From Candidatus Pacearchaeota archaeon CG11_big_fil_rev_8_21_14_0_20_30_13 (GTDB lineage: Archaea; Nanobdellota; Nanobdellia; Pacearchaeales; GW2011-AR1), in assembly GCA_002762735.1 (NCBI GenBank), contig PCVV01000050.1:304-9638 (forward strand): a DNA stretch of 9,335 bases, written 5' to 3'. Below the pieces are notes generated by a model that did no database searches, was not told the DNA's origin, and saw only the letters and a list, made by a program, of their open reading frames with translations. The translations under genes and the position numbers were made by a program. Numbering within the stretch: the stretch's first letter is position 1; each line of letters begins with the position of its first letter. This document shows positions 1-6,736 of the stretch, piece after piece.

Positions 1-182
1 TTAAGACGACCTATTAAAATATTACAGCAAATATGAATTATGTTTTTGAAGAAAGAAATGAAACTGATCTGAGGTCTATTCAAAAACTTCTTGAACATTC
101 TTCTTTGACGACAACTGAAATTTATACTCATGTCGCAAATAATCAATTGAAAAATATAAAAAGTCCTTTGGACAATTTATAA
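1..182 (+). pseudogene. C-terminal remnant of a XerA-like tyrosine recombinase (left edge)
   Basis: Reading to the stop at 180-182 gives a typical archaeal XerA tail: DLRSIQKLLEHSS, then TTTEIYTHVANNQLKNIKSP and LDNL. It holds the catalytic His of the usual LGH box (LEH here) and the nucleophilic Tyr of IYTH. Such enzymes cut and rejoin DNA, for example to resolve chromosome dimers at dif-like sites. The upstream HxLRHSFATHLL box with the second catalytic Arg is not readable in this frame, and an in-frame TAA stands at 15-17. Another frame at 1-15 reads LRRPI, which could be a decayed and frameshifted LRHSF. An ATG at 33 would give only 49 residues, too short for activity. I therefore call a broken or truncated gene. 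An assembly error is possible, and the rest lies outside the window. Confidence 0.65.
153..162 (+). promoter_or_regulatory. Candidate TATA box for the small membrane protein gene
   Basis: An AATATAAAAA stretch is centred about 26 bp before the ATG at 184. This is the spacing expected for a nearly leaderless archaeal transcript, and it matches the better-supported promoters at 479 and 2669. It lies inside the integrase remnant. Because the region is AT-rich, chance occurrence is likely enough to keep confidence low. Confidence 0.35.
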
Positions 183-183
183 T

Positions 184-444
184 ATGCAAGAACTTGTGAA
201 ACTCTCTATTGGAATCATTTTTTTAATATTAGGGATTCCTATTGGAGATTATTTGAAGAAACTTACCGAAGACGAGCAAAAAGATGGTCAAAAATGGTTT
301 AGGATCTTAATAGCAATTTCAGTGGCAATTGGATTTTACGGTTTGATTATCGGAAATGACTGGCTTCTTTTTACTTTGTTTTTTATTGCAATTGTTACAA
401 GTAGAAGTTTAATCACAAAAAAGATTAAGAAAAAAACCTGTTAA
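184..444 (+). CDS. Small three-helix membrane protein, function unknown
   Basis: The 86-residue product is strongly hydrophobic. Likely membrane helices are at residues 5-23, 39-57 and 58-73. The first is separated from the others by a charged loop (KKLTEDEQKDGQKW, residues 25-38), and the tail is very basic (KKIKKK, residues 79-84), which by the positive-inside rule suggests a cytoplasmic C-terminus. The ATG lies one base after the integrase remnant's stop, so the two may once have been co-translated. A TATA-like element at 153-162 could instead drive it alone with almost no leader. No Shine-Dalgarno site is visible. From general knowledge, small membrane proteins of this kind occur beside XerA genes in DPANN genomes, but I know of no function. 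The open frame and transmembrane pattern make a real gene likely. Confidence 0.75.
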   Translation: MQELVKLSIGIIFLILGIPIGDYLKKLTEDEQKDGQKWFRILIAISVAIGFYGLIIGNDWLLFTLFFIAIVTSRSLITKKIKKKTC

Positions 445-478
445 AACTTTCCTTGAATGGATTCTTCTATCAAAACCA

Positions 479-486
479 TTATAAAT
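479..486 (+). promoter_or_regulatory. TATA box of dphB
   Basis: TTATAAAT is centred about 24-25 bp upstream of the dphB ATG at 507, preceded by an A-rich stretch (CAAAACCA) where a BRE would sit. The spacing predicts transcription starting at or next to the start codon, giving a leaderless mRNA. Confidence 0.7.
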
Positions 487-506
487 GAAAAATTCTCTTT
501 ACTTTT

Positions 507-1235
507 ATGTTATACCTAATTGGACTTGGACTTAGTGAACGGGGAATAAGTAAGGAAGGCCTCGATGCTATTGAGAAATGTAAAAAGATTTATCTTGAAA
601 ATTATACAGTAGATTTTCCTTATACTGAACATCAACTGGAGGAAATGATTGGAAAAAAATTTAAGGTTCTTAATAGAGCACAAGTCGAAAATTTAAGCAT
701 TATTGATGAGGCTGAAAAACTCAATGTTGCCCTCTTGATTTATGGTTCTCCTTTGAGTGCCACTACACATATTACTATTATTAACGAATGTAGAGAATCT
801 GGAATAAAGTATAAAGTGGTATATTCTGCTTCCATTTTCGATGCGGTTGCTGAAACTGGACTCCAACTCTACAAATTTGGAAAAGTTTCGTCAATGCCTG
901 CATGGCAAAAAAGCTTTGAACCGGATAGTTTTATGGAAATTGTAAAACAAAATTTGAGTATCGAAGCCCATTCACTTATTTTAATTGACATTGGACTTGA
1001 ATTTAATAAGGCACTTAATCAACTTAAAATTGCCGCAAAAAAGCACGAAATTCAACTTGGAAAAATTGCGGTTTGCCAAGCACTTGGAACTAAAAATAGA
1101 AAAATAATGTATAGAACAATAGAAGAAGCCTTAGAATATTCTGGCGTTTTAAAACCGTACTGTATAATTATCCCAGGAAAATTGCACTTTTTAGAAAAAG
1201 AAATTTTAGAAGGATTTAGTAAAAGAAAAGATTAA
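507..1235 (+). CDS. dphB: Diphthine synthase (diphthamide biosynthesis methyltransferase DphB)
   Basis: DphB uses S-adenosylmethionine to methylate the 3-amino-3-carboxypropyl group on a histidine of elongation factor 2, the second step of diphthamide synthesis, in the cytoplasm. The 242-residue protein begins MLYLIGLGL, the start typical of this tetrapyrrole-methylase-fold family. It has ATTH at residues 85-88 and the family signature TGLQLYKFGK at 117-126. Length is slightly below the usual ~255-265. One oddity is GSP at 80-82 where the fold normally has GDP, so a residue near the SAM site has changed. The start is supported by a TATA box at 479-486 that predicts a leaderless mRNA. The gene stands alone on its strand, and its stop overlaps the hisS stop by 4 bp, tail to tail. 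Family assignment is firm; full activity is inferred. Confidence 0.92.
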   Translation: MLYLIGLGLSERGISKEGLDAIEKCKKIYLENYTVDFPYTEHQLEEMIGKKFKVLNRAQVENLSIIDEAEKLNVALLIYGSPLSATTHITIINECRESGIKYKVVYSASIFDAVAETGLQLYKFGKVSSMPAWQKSFEPDSFMEIVKQNLSIEAHSLILIDIGLEFNKALNQLKIAAKKHEIQLGKIAVCQALGTKNRKIMYRTIEEALEYSGVLKPYCIIIPGKLHFLEKEILEGFSKRKD

Positions 1236-2383
1236 TTAATTTCGTCCATAGAAACTAATTGTTCCTCTCCGCTTTCCATATTTTTAACTTTCACTTTATT
1301 TTCTTTTAATTCTTTTTCACCAACAAATATTACCTTAGATATTTTTTTCGAGTTCGCATAGTCTAATGCTTTTGAGATTTTAGCATTTGAGTAATAACAG
1401 TTTAATCCCTTACTTCTTAACTTTTCCGCGAGTTTTATAGCTTCTTTTTCTTGATTTATAGAAAGAACCATAATTCGTTCTATTTTGGCAAAATCTTCTT
1501 TTAAGAGCATAGATAATCTGTCTAACCCAAAAGAAAGTCCTGTTGATTGAACTTCATTAAACATATAACTTCCCCCTCCACAAATTGTTTCTTTCATCTC
1601 TTTAGTTTTTATTTCAAAAACAGAACCATTATAATACGAAAGTCCCCTTGCAAGAGCAGGATTAAATTTTATTTTAAATCCATATATCTTACAATAATTT
1701 TTTAGATTTTTTATTTCGGAATAAGATTCATATTTTTCAAAAGATTTTTCTGGTTGATTAAAAATTTTAATCAAATTTTGAGCACCATATTTTTTAAGGT
1801 TATTATAAACTTCTTTTTCTTCTAATTTATCCATCTTATCAATTTCACAAATGACTTTATCTCGATCTTCAAGTTTAATCTTCTCTTTTTCTAAAATTTC
1901 ATTTAATAATTTTCTGTTATTTATGAAAATCACACTTTCAATTTCTAATTTTTCTAAAACTCTATTTACCACTGCTAAAACTTCCGCTTCACTATTCACA
2001 TCAGAAGAAATTGTATCTATATCACACTGAGTAAATTGCCTAAACCGGTTTCCGGTTACTGGTTCATCTCTAAAGACCGGACCAATAGTATATCGTTTAT
2101 ATGGTATTTTTTTTCCTTCCATTAATCTTTTTAATTGAAAGGTAAATTCATATCTCAAGGCTAATTCTCTTCCTCCCCTATCTTCTAATCTAAAGATATC
2201 ACTTACTGCTTCATCACGAACATTCTCTCCTTGAACAAATTCTTTGAATTCTATTATAGGAGTTTCAGAAGGTTCAAATCCATAACTTTCAAAAGACTCC
2301 ACTAAAATCTTTCTTATAAATTCCCTTTTCTCTGCTTCTTCTCCAGTAAAATCCTTGAATCCTTTTACAGTTTCTGTTTTCAT
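1232..2383 (-). CDS. hisS: Histidyl-tRNA synthetase
   Basis: This class II synthetase charges tRNA-His with histidine using ATP. The 383-residue protein opens with the KGFKDFTGEEAEKRE region typical of HisRS. Motif 2 is seen as LALRYEFTF (74-82) and VFRDEPVTGNRFRQF (103-117), resembling the eukaryal-type LRYDLT form. The HisRS-specific loop is ARGLSYYNGSVFE (245-257), with Arg246 and the Tyr250-Tyr251 pair. A glycine-rich CGGGSY (268-273) and motif 3 GLSFGLDRL (282-290) follow. From about residue 302 the anticodon-binding domain runs to the end (SKALDYANSK and FVGEKELKENKVKVKNM). Family members are usually about 410-430 residues, so this is compact but complete. Motif 3 has Asp where Glu is common (GLERL). 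The start lies 11 bp after the 3' end of tRNA-His, so it probably shares the tRNA promoter. Confidence 0.93.
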   Translation of the reverse strand: MKTETVKGFKDFTGEEAEKREFIRKILVESFESYGFEPSETPIIEFKEFVQGENVRDEAVSDIFRLEDRGGRELALRYEFTFQLKRLMEGKKIPYKRYTIGPVFRDEPVTGNRFRQFTQCDIDTISSDVNSEAEVLAVVNRVLEKLEIESVIFINNRKLLNEILEKEKIKLEDRDKVICEIDKMDKLEEKEVYNNLKKYGAQNLIKIFNQPEKSFEKYESYSEIKNLKNYCKIYGFKIKFNPALARGLSYYNGSVFEIKTKEMKETICGGGSYMFNEVQSTGLSFGLDRLSMLLKEDFAKIERIMVLSINQEKEAIKLAEKLRSKGLNCYYSNAKISKALDYANSKKISKVIFVGEKELKENKVKVKNMESGEEQLVSMDEIN

Positions 2384-2394
2384 TTTAAATTTAG

Positions 2395-2466
2395 GGTGGA
2401 AAGCGAGAATCGAACTCGCTTCTCACGGACCACAACCGTGCATTCTACCATTAAACTACATCCACC
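2395..2466 (-). tRNA. tRNA-His (anticodon GTG)
   Basis: A cloverleaf folds on the minus strand. The acceptor arm starts at 2465, with G-1 at 2466 facing C73 at 2395: the extra base pair that identifies tRNA-His, here genomically encoded. The D arm is GTTT/GAAT with loop AATGGTA. The anticodon stem is CACGG/CCGTG with loop TTGTGGT and anticodon GTG (complement at 2431-2433). The variable region has four bases, and the T arm is GCGAG/CTCGC with loop TTCGATT. CCA is not encoded, since C73 is followed by CTA, so a CCA-adding enzyme is needed. Oddities are a T6:T67 mismatch and a G7:T66 wobble in the acceptor stem, and A instead of a pyrimidine at position 48. There is no intron. It is followed directly by hisS on the same strand. 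Confidence 0.95.
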
Positions 2467-2495
2467 ATAGTACATTTAATTAGGGGCAAATCTTT

Positions 2496-2505
2496 CTTAT
2501 AAATA
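2496..2505 (-). promoter_or_regulatory. TATA box for the tRNA-His/hisS transcript
   Basis: On the minus strand this reads TATTTATAAG, centred about 34 bp before G-1 of the tRNA. Initiation 25 bp downstream would fall near 2475 and leave a 5' leader of roughly 9 nt for RNase P to remove. No other convincing box stands between it and hisS, so it likely serves both. The element is nearly symmetric and could also be read on the plus strand. Confidence 0.55.
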
Positions 2506-2668
2506 TTTACATTAAAAATAGAGTTTAAACTAAGAATATCCGTTCTAACAATGGGGATAACTCCGAGTTTTAATTATCATAGAAAAATTATGAGCTTTAA
2601 CTTTATAAAATTTTGCGTCTTAACTTTTTGAGTGACAAAATTCCTTTGAATTTAATTCTCAAGAAAAT

Positions 2669-2677
2669 CTTATAAAT
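2669..2677 (+). promoter_or_regulatory. TATA box of ileS
   Basis: CTTATAAAT is centred 25 bp upstream of the ileS ATG, with purine-rich AAGAAAAT (2661-2668) at the BRE position. The spacing predicts a leaderless ileS mRNA and supports the ATG at 2698. Confidence 0.7.
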
Positions 2678-2697
2678 CGCCTTCTCTTAAAATCTTA

Positions 2698-5553
2698 ATG
2701 ACTGACATAAACGAATATGAGAAGGAAGTTTTGGATTTCTGGGAGAAAGACCACACTTTCGAAAAATCTCTTGAAAAGACAAAAAATGGAAAACCTTACA
2801 TTTTTTACGATGGACCTCCTTTTGCAACAGGATTGCCTCATTACGGCCATCTACTCGCTTCAATATTAAAAGATGTTTTTCCCAGATTTTTCACTATGAA
2901 AGGAAGACTTGTAAAAAGAAATTGGGGTTGGGATTGCCATGGACTTCCCGTAGAAAACGTCGCAGAAAAAGAGCTTAAACTTAATTCTAAAGATGAAATT
3001 GAAAAAATGGGGGTTAAGAAATTTAACAATTTTTGCAAAAGTAAAGTCCTGACTTTTGCATCTGAATGGGAAAAAACAATTGATAGAATTGGTCGATGGG
3101 TTGATTTCGAAAATGGATATAAAACAATGGACACCGATTACATTGAATCCGTTTGGTGGGCGTTTAAAGAACTTTATGAAAAAGGATATTTATATGAAGG
3201 AGAAAAAATTTTAATGTACTGCCCAAGATGTTCGACTCCCCTTGCAAAATCGGAAATTGCAATGGACAACTCTTACAAAAACGTTAAAGATTTATCTGTA
3301 GTGGTTAAATTTAAAATTGTTGATGAAAAAAATACCTATGCTCTTTCATGGACAACAACTCCTTGGACACTTCCATCAAATCTTGCATTAACTGTTAACC
3401 CAAAAATTGAATATGCATTTGTCGAGGATAAAACAGATAAAAATACTTATCTTTTAGCTAAAGAACTAATTAAAAATTTCTACAAATCTGAAGAAGAGTA
3501 TACTATTAAAAAAATTATTTCTGGGAAAGATCTTGAAGGAAAAAAATACGAACCACTTTATCCATACTTTGAAGGCACAAAAAATGCTTTCAAATTTATA
3601 CTTGGAGATTTCGTTACTGCTGAAGATGGAACTGGAATTGTCCATACTGCTCCTGCTTTTGGTGAAGACGATAATCTTGTTTGCAGAAAATATAACATTC
3701 CAATGGTTCAACCAGTCGATGAAAAAGGGAATTTTACAAAAGAAGTAACGGATTATGCAGGAGAATATGTCCATGAGATTAATGAAAAAATTGTGATTGA
3801 TTTAAAAAAATCTGGTAAAGCAATACTCTCAAAGAAAGTTGAACATGAATATCCGTTTTGCTATAGATGCGATACAAAATTGATGTACAGAGCTCTTCCA
3901 GCATGGTTTGTGGATATTCAAAAAATAAAGAAAAAACTTTTGAAATTGAATGTAAAAATAAATTGGATTCCTGAATTTTTAAAAGAAGGCAGAATGAAAC
4001 ATAACATCGAAACTGCTCCAGACTGGAATATCACTAGAAACAGATATTGGGCAAGTGCAATTCCGATATGGAAAAATGAAGAAGGAAAAATAAAAGTAAT
4101 TGGATCGATTGAAGAGCTTAAAAGGTATGCAAAAAAATTACCAAAAGGAGAAATTGATCTTCATAAAGATTTTCTTGACGACGTAAAGCTAGAGATAGAA
4201 GGAAAAGAATATTCAAGAATCCCAGAAGTTTTGGATTGCTGGTTCGAATCTGGTTCTATGACCTTTGCACAATTTCATTATCCTTTTGAGAATAAAGAAT
4301 TTTTTGAGAAAAATTTTCCGGCACAATTTGTAGTAGAATATATTGGACAAACAAGGGCTTGGTTTTATTATATGATGGTTTTATCTGCAATTCTTTTTGA
4401 CAAAATTCCTTTTGAAAACGTTCTAACAACTGGAACTATCCTCGCTGAAGATGGTCAAAAAATGTCAAAATCAAAAAAGAATTACCCAGATCCACATAAA
4501 GTTTTAGAAAAGTATGGTGCTGATTCTTTGAGATTTTATTTATTACAATCTTCCATAATGAATGCAGATAATTTCAATTTTTCTGAAAAAGGTCTTGAAG
4601 AAGTTTACAAAAAAGTTTTGATTTTATTGTATAATGTAAATAATTTTTATTCTATGTACAAAACAAAAGACGATGAAAAAGATAATAAATCAAAAGAAGT
4701 AATGGACAAATGGATTATTTCTAGACTTAACTCTTTAATAAAAGAGGTTGGAAAAAATTTAGAAGATTATAATACTATGAAAGCTTCTTTTGAAATTAAA
4801 AATTTTATAGAAGAACTTTCAACTTGGTATGTTCGGAATTCTAGGGAAAGATTTAATGAAGGAGATATTAATGCAAAAAAAACTTTACAATATGTTCTTG
4901 TTGAAACTTCTAAAATTATTGCACCTATTATGCCATTTGTTGCAGAGAAAATTTTTCAAACAATTAATGGAAAGAAAAGTTCTGTTCATCTTGAAAATTG
5001 GCCAAAACTAGATGAGAAGAAAATTAATAAAAAACTTGAGTCTGAGATGACCTATGCAAGAACGATTGTTTCTGAAGGATTAAAACAAAGAGATCAAAAC
5101 AACGTTCCCTTAAAATGGCCCCTTTCTGAAGTCGAAGTAAATTCGAAAACTAAAATTTCTAATGAATTAAAAAAAGTGATCATCCAAGAATTGAATGTTA
5201 AAAAATACTCTGAAAAACTCCATGAGAAAGATGAATTAAAAGTAAATATCAATTTTAACCTAAATTCCAAGTTAAAAGCGGAAGGATTTGCAAGGGAGAT
5301 TTCCAGAAAAGTACAAGCACTAAGAAAAAAAATGGGACTTAATAAAGAAAATTTTATCGAGCTTACTCTTGAAATTGATAAGAATTTTCAACAAATTTTA
5401 GAAAAACAAAAAAAATTGTTAAAAGAAAGAACAAATTCAAAAAAAATTGAATTTGTAGAAAAAATAATCAATCCTCGAGGAGAAATTGAAGAATTTACCA
5501 TTAAGGAAAGAACTGGAAAAATTCAAATTGTTAGACTAATAGGGAGTAACTAA
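2698..5553 (+). CDS. ileS: Isoleucyl-tRNA synthetase
   Basis: This class I synthetase charges tRNA-Ile and edits mischarged valine in the cytoplasm. The HIGH motif is HYGH (residues 48-51) within GPPFATGLPHYGHLLAS, and KMSKS is at 588-592 followed by KKNYPDP, as in archaeal/eukaryal IleRS. The inserted CP1 editing domain shows SWTTTPWTLPSN (217-228) and GTGIVHTAPAFGEDD (311-325), with the conserved editing Asp at 324. Two CxxC pairs, C175/C178 and C388/C391, may bind zinc. NITRNRYWASAIPIW and EYIGQTRAWFYYM are family hallmarks. A helical anticodon-binding domain and a lysine-rich C-terminal extension follow. At 951 residues it is shorter than the usual ~1,030-1,060 of this type, mostly C-terminal, but the core looks complete. 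The start is fixed by the TATA box 25 bp upstream. It appears monocistronic. Confidence 0.97.
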   Translation: MTDINEYEKEVLDFWEKDHTFEKSLEKTKNGKPYIFYDGPPFATGLPHYGHLLASILKDVFPRFFTMKGRLVKRNWGWDCHGLPVENVAEKELKLNSKDEIEKMGVKKFNNFCKSKVLTFASEWEKTIDRIGRWVDFENGYKTMDTDYIESVWWAFKELYEKGYLYEGEKILMYCPRCSTPLAKSEIAMDNSYKNVKDLSVVVKFKIVDEKNTYALSWTTTPWTLPSNLALTVNPKIEYAFVEDKTDKNTYLLAKELIKNFYKSEEEYTIKKIISGKDLEGKKYEPLYPYFEGTKNAFKFILGDFVTAEDGTGIVHTAPAFGEDDNLVCRKYNIPMVQPVDEKGNFTKEVTDYAGEYVHEINEKIVIDLKKSGKAILSKKVEHEYPFCYRCDTKLMYRALPAWFVDIQKIKKKLLKLNVKINWIPEFLKEGRMKHNIETAPDWNITRNRYWASAIPIWKNEEGKIKVIGSIEELKRYAKKLPKGEIDLHKDFLDDVKLEIEGKEYSRIPEVLDCWFESGSMTFAQFHYPFENKEFFEKNFPAQFVVEYIGQTRAWFYYMMVLSAILFDKIPFENVLTTGTILAEDGQKMSKSKKNYPDPHKVLEKYGADSLRFYLLQSSIMNADNFNFSEKGLEEVYKKVLILLYNVNNFYSMYKTKDDEKDNKSKEVMDKWIISRLNSLIKEVGKNLEDYNTMKASFEIKNFIEELSTWYVRNSRERFNEGDINAKKTLQYVLVETSKIIAPIMPFVAEKIFQTINGKKSSVHLENWPKLDEKKINKKLESEMTYARTIVSEGLKQRDQNNVPLKWPLSEVEVNSKTKISNELKKVIIQELNVKKYSEKLHEKDELKVNINFNLNSKLKAEGFAREISRKVQALRKKMGLNKENFIELTLEIDKNFQQILEKQKKLLKERTNSKKIEFVEKIINPRGEIEEFTIKERTGKIQIVRLIGSN

Positions 5554-5564
5554 CTAGAGTTACT
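5545..5564 (+). terminator. Candidate terminator hairpin overlapping the ileS stop codon
   Basis: AGTAACT (5545-5551) and AGTTACT (5558-5564) form a perfect 7-bp inverted repeat around a 6-base loop, followed by a short T run (5564-5567). The first arm takes in the first base of the ileS TAA. Archaeal termination relies mainly on T tracts, and this one is short. It may therefore be a weak terminator, an mRNA 3'-end structure or chance. Confidence 0.4.
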
Positions 5565-5579
5565 TTTGTAGGATAGCAA

Positions 5580-5588
5580 TATTTAAAA
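5580..5588 (+). promoter_or_regulatory. Candidate TATA box of the TrmB-family regulator gene
   Basis: TATTTAAAA is centred about 34 bp before the ATG at 5618, predicting initiation near 5609 and a leader of roughly 9 nt. This is longer than the leaderless pattern of the neighbouring genes. An ATG at 5605 opens a seven-codon frame (MVRQNDS) that overlaps the true start, but it is probably not included or not meaningful. Confidence 0.45.
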
Positions 5589-5617
5589 ACTAAAAAATCC
5601 TAAAATGGTTAGACAAA

Positions 5618-6424
5618 ATGATAGTTAAAGATGAATTTTTAAGCAGACTTCGAAAGATTTTTGATTTGAACCTTTATGAAGTGAAAGTTTGGGCTGCTCT
5701 TCTTTCTAGAGGAACTTCTACGGCAGGTGAACTTTCAACTATTTCTGATGTCCCAAGATCAAGAACTTATGATATCTTAGAATCTTTGGAAAAGAAAGGA
5801 TTTATTCTTATGAAAGTTGGAAAACCAATTAAGTTTGTTGCTTTGAAACCAGAAGAAGTTGTTGAGAGAGTGAAGAAAAACCTCATGGTTGATGCAAAAG
5901 AAAAAACAAAAAGACTTGAATCTTTGAAAGGAGATGAAGTTTTGGATGAATTAACTGGACTATTCACGAAAGGAATTAAATTTGTTGAGCCTTCAGATCT
6001 TTCAGGAAGTTTAAAGGGAAGACAAAACCTTTACAACCATTTGGATATGATGGTTAGAGATGCTGAAAAGACAATTACAATGGTTACAACTGCTGAAGGA
6101 TTGAATAGAAAACTTGAAGCATTGATGGCAAGTTTTGAAAAAGTTAAAAAAAGAGGGGTAAAAATAAGAATTGCTGCTCCAATTGATAAAAATAATATTC
6201 AAATAGCTAGAGAATTAAAAAAAGTTGCTGAAGTTAAAAATTTGGAGAATATTAAAGCAAGATTTACGATAATTGATTCTAACCAAATAATGTTTATGCT
6301 TTTGGATGATGAAAAATTCCACCCTAATTATGATGTGGGTGTTTGGATAAATACTGAATTCTTTGCTTCAGCATTAGAGCAAATGTTTGAACTTGCTTGG
6401 AACGAAATGAAACCAATTAAGTAA
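5618..6424 (+). CDS. TrmB-family transcriptional regulator
   Basis: The 268-residue protein starts with a TrmB-type winged helix-turn-helix at about 17-75: YEVKVWAALLSRG, then AGELSTISDVPRSRTYDILE as the recognition region, and a wing with KVGKPIKFVALKPEE. A charged, probably coiled-coil linker (80-115) joins a C-terminal domain (about 125-265) that resembles the phospholipase-D-like regulatory domain of TrmB proteins, with TITMVTTAEGL, VKIRIAAPID and RFTIIDSNQIMF. In euryarchaea TrmB proteins sense sugars and control transport or glycolysis. No sugar gene is near, and residues for a specific ligand cannot be judged by eye. Target and ligand are therefore unknown. The gene is flanked by the ileS hairpin and ends 6 bp from the rnp2 stop, tail to tail. 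Only this ATG gives the full domain. Confidence 0.85.
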   Translation: MIVKDEFLSRLRKIFDLNLYEVKVWAALLSRGTSTAGELSTISDVPRSRTYDILESLEKKGFILMKVGKPIKFVALKPEEVVERVKKNLMVDAKEKTKRLESLKGDEVLDELTGLFTKGIKFVEPSDLSGSLKGRQNLYNHLDMMVRDAEKTITMVTTAEGLNRKLEALMASFEKVKKRGVKIRIAAPIDKNNIQIARELKKVAEVKNLENIKARFTIIDSNQIMFMLLDDEKFHPNYDVGVWINTEFFASALEQMFELAWNEMKPIK

Positions 6425-6430
6425 AACTTC

Positions 6431-6736
6431 TTAATTCAAACTTTTTAGCGTCCCAGAAACCTTTATTAGTTCTATTTTTTCTGAATAAATTGCCAACGAA
6501 GCCTTTACTTTGTCAAGAGATTTTCTATTTACTGAAACTATATTTTCTTTAACCCACATTGGGGAAGCTTCACTTAATCCTAAGATCCCAACAAATTCTT
6601 TAATTGCATTTGTGAAATTTTTTTTCAAGTCTTTTCCTTTAAGCAAAAGATATCTTCTTTTTTCTCTATGAGAGGGAATAAGTGATTTCATTGATAAAAC
6701 ATGTTTTGAACCTTTATATTTTTTGTTAGAAACCAT
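6431..6736 (-). CDS. rnp2: Ribonuclease P protein component 2 (Pop5/Rnp2)
   Basis: Pop5 is a protein subunit of archaeal RNase P, which removes the 5' leader of precursor tRNAs; it pairs with Rpp30 and supports the RNA's catalytic domain. The 101-residue sequence shows the family pattern. PSHREKRRYLLL (21-32) matches the usual PPTLREKKRY start. A central helix reads NAIKEFVGILGLSEASPMW, followed by NRKSLDKVKASLAIY (70-84), and it ends VSGTLKSLN, the family's VSGT-K-L signature. Residues 1-15 (MVSNKKYKGSKHVLS) are a basic extension before the normal start. Met16 (codon at 6689-6691) would give a canonical 86-residue protein. I prefer Met1 because a TATA-like element lies about 29 bp upstream. 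It is divergent from RNase J and convergent with the TrmB-type gene. Confidence 0.88.
   Translation of the reverse strand: MVSNKKYKGSKHVLSMKSLIPSHREKRRYLLLKGKDLKKNFTNAIKEFVGILGLSEASPMWVKENIVSVNRKSLDKVKASLAIYSEKIELIKVSGTLKSLN

Larger units (their letters stand above)
2467..2697. promoter_or_regulatory. Divergent intergenic region between tRNA-His/hisS and ileS
   Basis: This 231-bp stretch is the largest non-coding gap in the window. It holds the outward minus-strand promoter (2496-2505), the ileS promoter (2669-2677) and a second plus-strand TATA-like element CTTTATAAAA (2601-2610). Between them are a perfect 10-bp palindrome AGTTTAAACT (2522-2531), an AACTC-C-GAGTT palindrome (2559-2569) and two similar 13-mers 23 bp apart (2592-2604 and 2615-2627) sharing TTAACTTT. 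These could be operator sites or chance in AT-rich DNA. I find no convincing RNA gene or long reading frame here. Confidence 0.5.

Noticed and set aside
2384..2394. AT-rich spacer before hisS as its own promoter
   Set aside because: It lies immediately before the ATG rather than about 25 bp upstream, so it cannot place a transcription start ahead of hisS.
2551..2631. 26-residue open frame in the divergent spacer
   Set aside because: It is short, has no correctly placed TATA box, crosses a probable promoter element and looks unlike a protein.
2841..3134. 97-codon minus-strand open frame inside ileS
   Set aside because: It lies opposite the catalytic region of ileS, whose conserved motifs fix the coding strand; the translation resembles no protein and has no promoter.
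3466..3774. 102-codon minus-strand open frame inside ileS
   Set aside because: It lies opposite the IleRS editing domain and is rich in Phe, Ser and Lys as expected for an antisense shadow.
5605..5628. Seven-codon upstream frame (MVRQNDS) overlapping the TrmB-type start
   Set aside because: The TATA box predicts initiation downstream of, or too close to, its ATG; such short frames are common by chance.
5767..6202. Two minus-strand open frames of 63-66 codons within the TrmB-type gene
   Set aside because: Both are Ser/Phe-rich antisense shadows of a gene with recognisable domains.
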